Assembly: GCA_964618975.1 (NCBI GenBank)
Contig: CAZUDI010000075.1
Location: 1 to 15,070 of the forward strand
Length of the DNA: 15,070 bases
Origin: CAZUDI01 sp964618975
Lineage (GTDB): Bacteria > Desulfobacterota > Desulfomonilia > UBA1062
Direction of reading: 5' to 3'
Under the pieces are notes generated by a model. That model was not told the DNA's origin. It saw nothing but the letters and a program-made list of their open reading frames with translations, and searched no databases. Position numbers and translations under genes: made by a program. Of this stretch, positions 1-9,745 are shown one piece after another (position 1 is the first letter of the stretch; the number at the start of each line of letters is the position of its first letter).

Positions 1-1
1 C

Positions 2-856
2 CGCGCCCTGCCCGAGTTGCAGGAGGATCCCTGCGCCATCGAGATCAAGTACGGCCAGGGCGCCAAGCCCGGCGACGGCGGGCTGCTCATGTGGTACAAG
101 GTCAACCGTCTCATCGCCGCCATCCGGGGTGTGCCCGCCGGCGTCAGCCTGCCGAGCCCGCCCACGCACCAGACCAAGTACTCCATCGAGGAGGCGGTGG
201 CCAAGATGATCCAGTCCCTGTATATGGCCTGGGGTTTCCGTGTGCCGGTCTACCCAAAGATCTCGGGGACCACCACGGCGCTGGCCGTGCTCAACAACCT
301 CTCCCGCAACCCCTATGCCGCGGCCCTGTCCATCGACGGCGAGGACGGCGGGACGGGGGCGGCCTACAACGTCTCCATGAATCACATGGGGCACCCTATC
401 GCCAGCAATATCCGGGACGCCTACCTCAACCTGGTCCGGCTCGGCATGCAGAACGAGATCCCGCTCATCGCCGCAGGCGGCGTGGGCAAGAACGGCAACC
501 TGGCGGCCAACGCCGCCGCCCTGATCATGCTGGGCGCCTCCGGGGTGCAGATCGGCAAGTACATCATGCAGGCCGCGGCCGGCTGTCTGGGCTCGGAGAG
601 CGACCGCTGCAACATCTGTAACGTGGGCCTGTGCCCCAAGGGCATCACCTCCCAGGACCCCCGGCTCTACCGCCGTCTCGACCCCGAGGCGGTGGCCCAG
701 CGGGTGGTGGACGTGTTTCAGGGCTTCGACATCGAGCTCAAGAAGATCCTGGCACCGCTCGGACGCTCCACCTCGCTGCCCATCGGCATGTCGGACGCCC
801 TGGGCATTGCCGACTACCATGCCGCCGAGCGGCTCAGGATCAAGTATGTGGTCTAG
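2..856 (+). CDS. Glutamate synthase FMN/Fe-S subunit (GltB2-type), 3' part
   Basis: This is the C-terminal 284 residues of the FMN-binding synthase domain of glutamate synthase, which converts 2-oxoglutarate plus glutamine-derived ammonia to glutamate. The reading frame is open to the left edge, so the gene starts upstream of the window. Visible family motifs are KYGQGAKPGDGG near the start, GEDGGTGAA in the barrel, AAGGVGKNG for phosphate binding, and a cysteine cluster CNICNVGLCPKGI. The cysteines are spaced C-x2-C-x4-C, unlike the C-x5-C-x4-C of the E. coli large subunit as I recall it, which fits the split archaeal-type enzymes. The gene ends 29 nt before the next one, which supplies the GXGXG and electron-transfer domains. 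A separate glutamine amidotransferase gene is therefore expected upstream; that is inference. The family assignment is very secure. Confidence 0.93.
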   Translation, partial: RALPELQEDPCAIEIKYGQGAKPGDGGLLMWYKVNRLIAAIRGVPAGVSLPSPPTHQTKYSIEEAVAKMIQSLYMAWGFRVPVYPKISGTTTALAVLNNLSRNPYAAALSIDGEDGGTGAAYNVSMNHMGHPIASNIRDAYLNLVRLGMQNEIPLIAAGGVGKNGNLAANAAALIMLGASGVQIGKYIMQAAAGCLGSESDRCNICNVGLCPKGITSQDPRLYRRLDPEAVAQRVVDVFQGFDIELKKILAPLGRSTSLPIGMSDALGIADYHAAERLRIKYVV

Positions 857-885
857 CTCTCAGCACGAGGGGAGAGGAAAGAGGC

Positions 886-3219
886 ATGCAGGCATATGAG
901 CGCATCGTGATCGCGGGACAGGAGGACGGGCAGCGGCTCGATTCCCGGGTCCTCGAGGAGCGTGTGCAGCAGGCCGTAGCGCACGGCTATCTGGACATCG
1001 AGGTCCAGGCCCATGGCCAGCACGGTATCGGTGGCCGTCTGTGGCCGGCCGCCGACAGGCAGGTGAGGCTGTATGTCACCGGCGCGGTCGGTCAACGCCT
1101 GGGGGCCATGGGCTTTGCGAACACCACCATCGAGGTGGAGGGTTCGGCCTCGGACGACGTGGGCTGGCTGAATGCCGGGGCCCACATCGTGATCCGGGGG
1201 GACGCCACCAACGGGGTCGGCAACGCCATGGCCCAGGGCCGGATCCTGGTGAGGGGCGATATCGGGGCCCGGGGCATGACCATGACCAAGCACAACCCCA
1301 AGTACGATCCCCCCGAGCTCTGGGTGCTGGGAGGGGTGGGGGATTCCTTCGCCGAGTTCATGGCCGGCGGGGTGGCCGTGATCTGTGGTCTCGGTAGCCG
1401 TTATCGGGAGAATATCCTCGGACAGAGGCCCTGCGTGGGCATGGTGGGCGGACGCATCTTCCTGCGCGGCCAGGCCCGCGGTTTCTCGCAGGCGGACGCC
1501 CGCCTGGCCGTGATCACGGACTCCGATTGGGACTGGCTGTGTTCGCACATGGACGACTTCCTGAAGGCCATCGGCCGTGAGGACCTCTCCGCGATCCTCA
1601 CGGCAGACAGGGACCAGTGGCAGCTCCTCACGGCGCTCGAACCCCACGCGAAGCAGGAGTACCCACGCAGATCCATGGCGCAGTTCCGGGAAGAGGTCTG
1701 GGACAGGGAACTCGGCGACGGCGGGCTTCTGGGAGATCTGACCCGGATCGACCGTGGCCCGATTGAGATCGTTGCCACGGGGGATTTGCGCCGTTACGTG
1801 CCCCGGTGGAATAACGGGTACTATCTGCCACCCTGTCAGGCCGGCTGTCCGGCGGGTATTCCCGTGCAGCGGCGCTGGGAACTCATCCGGGATGGCAGGC
1901 TCGAGGAGGCCTGCGACCTGGCACTGGCCTACAACCCGCTGCCGGCTACGGTGTGCGGCTACCTCTGTCCCCAGCCCTGCATGCAGCATTGTACGCGTGA
2001 AGACGGAGGACTGACCCCCGTGGATGTGGGGCTGCTCGGCCGGGCCAGCCTGGCGGCCAGGGCCCCGGCCCCCCAGGCCGTAAGCGGCAGCCGCATTGCC
2101 GTGATCGGTGCCGGACCCGCGGGCCTCTCGGTGGCCTGGCAGCTCTGGCTGGCCGGACATACGCCCGTGGTCTATGACCGCGCCCACCGGCTGGGGGGCA
2201 AGATCGCGAGCGCCATCCCCGACAGCCGTATCCCGCCCGAGATCCTTAAGGCCGAACTGGATCGCATTGCCGGAAGGGTGGACATCCGCGAGCTCGAGCA
2301 TGACCTGACGGAAAAGGATTTCTCGCGGCTCGTAGAGGAGCATGACATGGTGGTGATCGCCGTGGGCGCTCAGACACCCCGCATGCCGCCCATCGAGGGT
2401 ATCGAGCGCGCCACGAGTGCGCTGGAGTTCCTGAAGGCCACAAAAGAGGGGTCCGCCACGGTCGGAGAGCACGTGGTGATCATCGGGGCCGGCAACGTGG
2501 GCTGCGATGTGGCGAGCGAGGCCGCGCGCCTGGGGGCCTCGGAAATCACGCTGATCGATATCCAGGCGCCGGCCGCCTTCGGCCGGGAACGTGAGGAGGC
2601 CCTCAGGGGGGGGGCCACCTTCCTGTGGCCCGTCTCCGCGCGGGCCCTTACCGAGGCGGGGGTGGAGCTGGCCGACGGGCGCTCGCTTGCGGCCGAGACC
2701 GTGGTGATCGCCATCGGCGACCAGCCGGACTTAAGTTTCCTGCCCGAGGGGATCGCCACCGCGAGGGGTTACATCCGTGTGGATGAAAACGGCCGCACCA
2801 CTTGGCCTGAGGTGTACGCCATCGGGGACAGCGTGCGGCCGGGGCTCCTGACGGACGCCATCGGCGCCGGCCGCCGGGCGGCCCGGGACATCGATGCCCG
2901 GCTTCTGGGGCGTGATCAGACCTGTGAGTTGCGGCCCATGATTGACAAATCGCGCGTAAAGCTGGAGTATTATGATCCAGGGATACGCGAATTGGCGACC
3001 TTGGCTGAGTGTGGAGGCCAGTGCGTCTCCTGCGGTGGCTGCCGCGACTGCGGCTTGTGCGAGGTGCTCTGTCCCCAACAGGCCATCCGCCGGCAGGCGC
3101 TTGAAGGCGAGGACTACGCCTACGTGGTGGACGAGGGGCGTTGCATCGGGTGCGGTTTCTGCGCTGGGGGGTGTCCCTGCGGTATCTGGGAACTGCTGGA
3201 GAACGAAGCCTTGGAATAG
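886..3219 (+). CDS. Glutamate synthase GXGXG domain fused to FAD/NAD(P) small subunit and 2x[4Fe-4S] ferredoxin
   Basis: A 777-residue fusion. Residues about 1-270 form the glycine-rich beta-helix (GXGXG) domain that normally ends the glutamate synthase large subunit. Residues about 300-400 are the N-terminal Fe-S domain of the small subunit, with C317-x3-C321 and C357-x3-C361-x3-C365-x3-C369. Residues about 402-695 are the FAD and NAD(P) Rossmann folds, with GAGPAG at 408-413 and GAGNVG at 534-539. Residues about 706-770 are a ferredoxin tail, with C719/C722/C725/C729-P and C753/C756/C759/C763-P. The protein should pass electrons from NAD(P)H or ferredoxin to the FMN subunit encoded just upstream. 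ATG 886 was chosen because it follows a purine-rich Shine-Dalgarno region (GGGGAGAGGAAAGAGG); codons further upstream in this frame lie inside the previous gene. Which electron donor is used physiologically cannot be read from sequence. Confidence 0.92.
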   Translation: MQAYERIVIAGQEDGQRLDSRVLEERVQQAVAHGYLDIEVQAHGQHGIGGRLWPAADRQVRLYVTGAVGQRLGAMGFANTTIEVEGSASDDVGWLNAGAHIVIRGDATNGVGNAMAQGRILVRGDIGARGMTMTKHNPKYDPPELWVLGGVGDSFAEFMAGGVAVICGLGSRYRENILGQRPCVGMVGGRIFLRGQARGFSQADARLAVITDSDWDWLCSHMDDFLKAIGREDLSAILTADRDQWQLLTALEPHAKQEYPRRSMAQFREEVWDRELGDGGLLGDLTRIDRGPIEIVATGDLRRYVPRWNNGYYLPPCQAGCPAGIPVQRRWELIRDGRLEEACDLALAYNPLPATVCGYLCPQPCMQHCTREDGGLTPVDVGLLGRASLAARAPAPQAVSGSRIAVIGAGPAGLSVAWQLWLAGHTPVVYDRAHRLGGKIASAIPDSRIPPEILKAELDRIAGRVDIRELEHDLTEKDFSRLVEEHDMVVIAVGAQTPRMPPIEGIERATSALEFLKATKEGSATVGEHVVIIGAGNVGCDVASEAARLGASEITLIDIQAPAAFGREREEALRGGATFLWPVSARALTEAGVELADGRSLAAETVVIAIGDQPDLSFLPEGIATARGYIRVDENGRTTWPEVYAIGDSVRPGLLTDAIGAGRRAARDIDARLLGRDQTCELRPMIDKSRVKLEYYDPGIRELATLAECGGQCVSCGGCRDCGLCEVLCPQQAIRRQALEGEDYAYVVDEGRCIGCGFCAGGCPCGIWELLENEALE

Positions 3220-3284
3220 AGGCCTGACCCTTAGACCCTTAGGGGGGCAGGGAGAAAGAAGACATACCAAGCGAGGGAGAATGT

Positions 3285-4616
3285 ATGTTGAATTGTCAGA
3301 CGCAAGCGGATGTATTGGCCGTGGTCAAGGAACAGGACGTGAGCTTCATCCAGTTCTGGTTCACCGATGTGCTCGGCAGGCTCAAGAGCTTCAATGTGAC
3401 CCCGTATTCCCTGGAGGAGGGACTGGAGGAGGGCATGGGCTTCGACGGGTCGTCCATCGAGGGTTTCGCGCGTATCGAGGAGAGCGACATGATCGCCTTC
3501 CCCGACCCCACGACCTTCCAGCTCATCCCCTGGCGCCCGGGCGAACGCCCGGTGGCCCGCATGATCTGCGACATCCGCAATCCGGACGGGAGCCCCTATG
3601 AGGGGTGTCCGCGCCACGCCCTCAAGCGCATGCTGAAGAAGGCGCAGGATTTGGGGTTTACCTGCAACATGGGGCCCGAGTTGGAGTACTTCTACTTTGC
3701 GGACGACACCTCCACCAAGACCCTGGATAAGGGCGGCTACTACGACGGACTGCCCGTGGACCGCGCCGTGGATCTCAGGCGTAACACGATCTTTGCCCTG
3801 CAGAAGATGGGTATCCAGGTGGAGTATTCCCACCACGAGGTGGCCCCCTCCCAGCACGAGATCGCCCTGAGATATCAGGATGCGCTCTTCATGGCGGATA
3901 CGGTGATGACCTACCGCACCGCGGTCAAGGAGATCGCCCGGCAGCACGGGGTGTATGCCACCTTCATGCCCAAGCCCATGGCGAACCAGAACGGCAGTGG
4001 CATGCACGTGCACCAGTCTCTGTTCAAGGACGGGGAGAACGCCTTCTTTGATGCGGACGACGTCTACCACCTCTCGGACATCGCCAGGGGCTATATCGGC
4101 GGTATCCTCACCCACGCCCGCGAGATCGTGGCCGTGACCAATCAGTGGGTGAACTCCTACAAGCGGCTCGTTCCGGGCTACGAGGCCCCGGTGTACGTCT
4201 CCTGGGCGCGTCGCAACCGCTCGACCATGATCCGGGTTCCCATGTACAAACCCGGCAAGGCCAAGGCCACGCGTATGGAGTTCCGGGCTCCGGATCCGGC
4301 CTGCAACCCCTATCTGGCCTTCGCCGTCCAGCTGGCGGCCGGGCTCGAGGGCATCGAGAAGGGCTATGCCCTGCCGGACCCCATTGAGGAGGACATCTTC
4401 GAGATGGACGAGAAGGCCCGCAATGCCGCCGGCATCGTCTCACTGCCGGGCAATCTCTTCGAGGCGCTGCTGGTGGTCATGGAGAGCGATCTCGTACGCC
4501 AGGCCCTGGGCGACCACATCTATAACAAGTTCCTGGAAAACAAGAAGCGGGAGTGGGACGATTTCCGCACGCATGTCAGTCAGTTTGAGATAGACAGGTA
4601 TCTCCCCGTATTGTAA
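3285..4616 (+). CDS. glnA: Glutamine synthetase, type I-alpha
   Basis: ATP-dependent ligation of ammonia to glutamate, giving glutamine. The 443-residue length is typical of the short GSI-alpha class. Clear motifs are GFDGSSIEGF (residues 52-61), GPELEYF, NQNGSGMHVHQ (glutamate/ATP site), NSYKRLVPGYEAPVY (flap) and ARRNRSTMIRVP. The C-terminal part lacks the insertion and the adenylylated tyrosine motif (NLYDLP type) of GSI-beta enzymes. R63 in FARIEES matches the arginine that in Bacillus subtilis GS (R62) mediates glutamine feedback inhibition. Control is therefore probably by feedback rather than adenylylation, which is inference from family knowledge. ATG 3285 sits 5 nt after a GGGAG ribosome site. 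The gene follows the glutamate synthase fusion by 65 nt without a visible terminator, completing a GS-GOGAT pair in one transcript. Confidence 0.96.
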   Translation: MLNCQTQADVLAVVKEQDVSFIQFWFTDVLGRLKSFNVTPYSLEEGLEEGMGFDGSSIEGFARIEESDMIAFPDPTTFQLIPWRPGERPVARMICDIRNPDGSPYEGCPRHALKRMLKKAQDLGFTCNMGPELEYFYFADDTSTKTLDKGGYYDGLPVDRAVDLRRNTIFALQKMGIQVEYSHHEVAPSQHEIALRYQDALFMADTVMTYRTAVKEIARQHGVYATFMPKPMANQNGSGMHVHQSLFKDGENAFFDADDVYHLSDIARGYIGGILTHAREIVAVTNQWVNSYKRLVPGYEAPVYVSWARRNRSTMIRVPMYKPGKAKATRMEFRAPDPACNPYLAFAVQLAAGLEGIEKGYALPDPIEEDIFEMDEKARNAAGIVSLPGNLFEALLVVMESDLVRQALGDHIYNKFLENKKREWDDFRTHVSQFEIDRYLPVL

Positions 4617-4727
4617 AGAGGGGCGGAAAAAAGCGAACCTATCCCCGGGGATGAGGAACTGGCGCTACAGGCGCCTGCTCTCCGGGGAGAGGGTGAGTTG
4701 TGCGGTGTTTGTCAGAGGGAGGAGCAC
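4617..4727 (+). promoter_or_regulatory. Palindrome-rich leader between glnA and carA
   Basis: This 111-nt gap holds three short dyads in close order: the perfect palindrome ATCCCCGGGGAT at 4641-4652, the perfect palindrome CAGGCGCCTG at 4668-4677, and the stem-loop CTCTC-CGGG-GAGAG at 4678-4691. No T-run follows any of them, so an intrinsic terminator is not supported. They could form RNA structures that tune carA translation or transcription relative to glnA, or protect the mRNA 3' end of glnA. No known riboswitch was recognised. The regulatory role is inference only. Confidence 0.3.
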
Positions 4728-5906
4728 GTGCCATTGAACCACAGGCAGGACAAGGCCCTGCTGGTGCTGGAAGATGGGTCGGTTTACGAAGGGAAGGCCT
4801 TTGCCGGGGTGGGCGAGGCCTTCGGCGAGGTGGTCTTCAATACCGCCATGACCGGCTATCAGGAGGTGCTCACCGATCCTTCCTATACCGGGCAGATCCT
4901 GCTCATGACCTACCCCCTCATCGGCAGCTGCGGCATCAACGACGAGGATATGGAGGCCAAGGCCATCTATACCGAGGCCTTCGTGGTGCGTGAGTACCAG
5001 CGCTATGCGAGCAACTGGCGCGCGAACATGACGCTTGAGGCCTTCCTGGAGCAGCATGGCCGCCTGGGGATCGAGGGCATCGATACGCGCGCCGTGACCC
5101 GCCGCATACGCACCCAGGGCGCGCTCAAGGGGGGCATCTCTACGCTGACCCACGACGCACGCGAGCTGCTGGAGCGTGTAAGGGCCTGCCCGGGCTTGGT
5201 GGGACGCGATCTGGTGGCCGGTGTGACGAACCCGATCCCCTCCGCGTGGGGCGTCTCCAGCGGACAGGAAGACGGGGCCCCCCCCCGGGGGGGGGCGGTC
5301 CTGCGTGTGGTGGTGCTCGACTGCGGGGTCAAGTTCACCATCCTAAGGTGCCTTGAGCGTCTGGGCTGCGAGGTCAGGGTGGTGCCAGCCACCACCACGG
5401 CTCCGGAGATCCTGGCGCTCAAGCCCGACGGGGTGCTGCTCTCCAACGGCCCGGGCGATCCCGCGCCGCTCGGCTATGCCGTCGCGACCGTACGCGGCCT
5501 GCTGGGCCAGGTCCCCATCTTCGGGATCTGCCTGGGGCATCAGCTCCTCGGGCAGGCCCTGGGGGGGAGCACCGGAAAACTCCGCTTCGGCCATCATGGG
5601 GTCAACCAGCCGGTCAAAAACCTCCTCACCGGACGCGTGGAGATCACCTCGCAGAATCACGGTTTCGTGGTGTTGACCGACACGCTGCCCGCAGGGGCCG
5701 AGGTTACCCATATCAACCTCAACGACGGCACCCTGGAGGGGTTGCGCATGCCTTCGCAGATGGCCTTCAGTGTCCAGTATCACCCCGAGGCGGCGCCGGG
5801 CCCGGTGGATGCCCACTACCTCTTTGAAGATTTCATGCAGCTCATGCGGGACTTTCGCGGGACCACGGACGGGGCGCAGCGATCAGGGCCGGGGGGCACG
5901 CCATGA
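4728..5906 (+). CDS. carA: Carbamoyl-phosphate synthase small subunit (glutamine amidotransferase)
   Basis: This subunit hydrolyses glutamine and channels ammonia to CarB for carbamoyl phosphate, the entry to arginine and pyrimidine synthesis. Starting at GTG 4728 the protein has 392 residues (E. coli about 382). The N-terminal CarA domain shows LEDGSVYEG, FNTAMTGYQEVLTDPSY and GIEGIDTRAVTRRIR. The class I amidotransferase domain follows, with SNGPGDP, the nucleophile C268 in GICLGHQLLG and the H352-P-E354 triad part. GTG 4728 was preferred to the in-frame TTG 4698 because AGAGGGAGGAG lies immediately upstream of it at normal spacing, while TTG 4698 has only a weak ribosome site. The inter-domain linker (residues 184-190) is encoded by a C9G9 palindrome at 5278-5295, and the frame is intact through it. 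carB starts 26 nt downstream. Confidence 0.95.
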   Translation: MPLNHRQDKALLVLEDGSVYEGKAFAGVGEAFGEVVFNTAMTGYQEVLTDPSYTGQILLMTYPLIGSCGINDEDMEAKAIYTEAFVVREYQRYASNWRANMTLEAFLEQHGRLGIEGIDTRAVTRRIRTQGALKGGISTLTHDARELLERVRACPGLVGRDLVAGVTNPIPSAWGVSSGQEDGAPPRGGAVLRVVVLDCGVKFTILRCLERLGCEVRVVPATTTAPEILALKPDGVLLSNGPGDPAPLGYAVATVRGLLGQVPIFGICLGHQLLGQALGGSTGKLRFGHHGVNQPVKNLLTGRVEITSQNHGFVVLTDTLPAGAEVTHINLNDGTLEGLRMPSQMAFSVQYHPEAAPGPVDAHYLFEDFMQLMRDFRGTTDGAQRSGPGGTP

Positions 5907-5932
5907 ACACCAGCGGGCAGTGAGGGGGAGGC

Positions 5933-9151
<3,219 letters not shown>

Positions 9152-9246
9152 CGCGTCAGGCCCCTCATTTCCCCTCCCGGCCGGAAAGGCCCCCTGCTTG
9201 GACATGTTTCCAAATTATTACCTGTTGTTGTAAGGATCTGGCTGAC

Positions 9247-9276
9247 TTGACACCTTCCAGGCGCCGGGGTTATTGA
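9247..9276 (+). promoter_or_regulatory. Candidate sigma-70-type promoter for the small membrane protein gene
   Basis: A perfect -35 box TTGACA (9247-9252) is followed after 18 nt by TATTGA (9271-9276), which matches the -10 consensus at three of six positions. The downstream gene starts at 9313, leaving a leader of about 30 nt with a GAGGA ribosome site. The -35 is strong and the -10 weak, so this is only a candidate. A short inverted repeat TTGGA-N6-TCCAA lies just upstream at 9198-9213. Confidence 0.35.
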
Positions 9277-9312
9277 GATCCACAACGACAACGCAACGAC
9301 GAGGATAGAGCT

Positions 9313-9597
9313 ATGGCTATGGCCGCTTTCATCACCGGCAACATCCTGATTATGGCCCTGTGCGTGGTTTCCCTCATCATCCACGCCCGCCGGGACCACA
9401 CCCTGGTTGACAATCTGGAGGAGTATAGAGCGCAACTCGAGGCCCTGCGTCAGAAGAGTGCGCGGGAACGTGAAGCGCGGCTGCTTGCCGCGGCTTTGCC
9501 GGAGGCACAGGCCGCGGACATAGAGGCTCCGGCCCGCCTGGATACAGACCTTTCCCCGGAGCCCCCCGGGGAGCCTGAAGAGGCGGCGCGGGCCTGA
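9313..9597 (+). CDS. Small single-pass membrane protein, unknown function
   Basis: A 94-residue protein I do not recognise. Residues about 5-23 (AFITGNILIMALCVVSLII) are a clear transmembrane segment, followed by HARR. By the positive-inside rule the C-terminal part should lie in the cytoplasm. Residues about 34-60 are rich in Glu, Arg, Leu and Ala and look like a short amphipathic helix or coiled coil (EEYRAQLEALRQKSARERE). The last 25 residues are acidic and proline-rich and probably disordered. ATG 9313 has GAGGA about 8 nt upstream; the ATG two codons later is a possible alternative. It stands alone between carB (161 nt upstream) and the sigma-54 activator (148 nt downstream), and its stop codon sits in the loop of a GC-rich hairpin. 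Coding potential is supported by the ribosome site and the coherent membrane segment, not by recognised homology. Confidence 0.65.
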   Translation: MAMAAFITGNILIMALCVVSLIIHARRDHTLVDNLEEYRAQLEALRQKSAREREARLLAAALPEAQAADIEAPARLDTDLSPEPPGEPEEAARA

Positions 9598-9605
9598 GGC
9601 CCGCG
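9587..9605 (+). terminator. GC-rich hairpin over the stop codon, possible terminator
   Basis: A perfect 8-bp stem, CGCGGGCC (9587-9594) with GGCCCGCG (9598-9605), has a three-base loop TGA that is itself the stop codon of the small membrane protein gene. AGCTTTCTCC follows, so the T-tract is poor. It may terminate weakly or stabilise the 3' end of the mRNA. A second hairpin, CCCCGGC-CCTT-GCCGGGG, lies at 9644-9661 and also lacks a T-tract. Confidence 0.35.
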
Positions 9606-9710
9606 AGCTTTCTCCGCGGGTGACCTGCCACAGGGTGGTATAGCCCCGGCCCTTGCCGGGGGTGCCTCCCCCTGACCACACTCTGAGAAGGAGGATATGG
9701 ATCTGGGTCC

Positions 9711-9739
9711 TTGTCAGGGACGGTTTATGGATCTATAAT
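9711..9739 (+). promoter_or_regulatory. Near-consensus sigma-70-type promoter of the activator gene
   Basis: TTGTCA (9711-9716) and a perfect TATAAT (9734-9739) are separated by the optimal 17 nt. Transcription would begin at about 9746, which is the A of the first plausible ATG of the activator. The -35 box lies inside an imperfect dyad GTCC-N7-GGAC (9708-9722), a possible place for autoregulation; that last point is inference. Confidence 0.6.
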
Positions 9740-9745
9740 GACCCT

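Noticed and set aside
853..2472. Very long open frame on the minus strand (539 codons), and similar ones at 5816-7378 and 11800-13485
   Set aside because: They lie opposite strongly recognised genes; high GC produces such antisense frames. The translations show no recognisable domain and are low-complexity in Gly, His, Arg and Pro.
3281..3283. ATG 4 nt before the chosen glnA start
   Set aside because: It is out of frame with glutamine synthetase and closer than optimal to the ribosome site.
4660..4676. GG-N10-GC spacing (TGGCGC...GCGC) upstream of carA as a sigma-54 promoter
   Set aside because: Only the two dinucleotides fit; the -12 TTGC is replaced by GCGC and the pattern falls in GC-rich palindromes where it is expected by chance.
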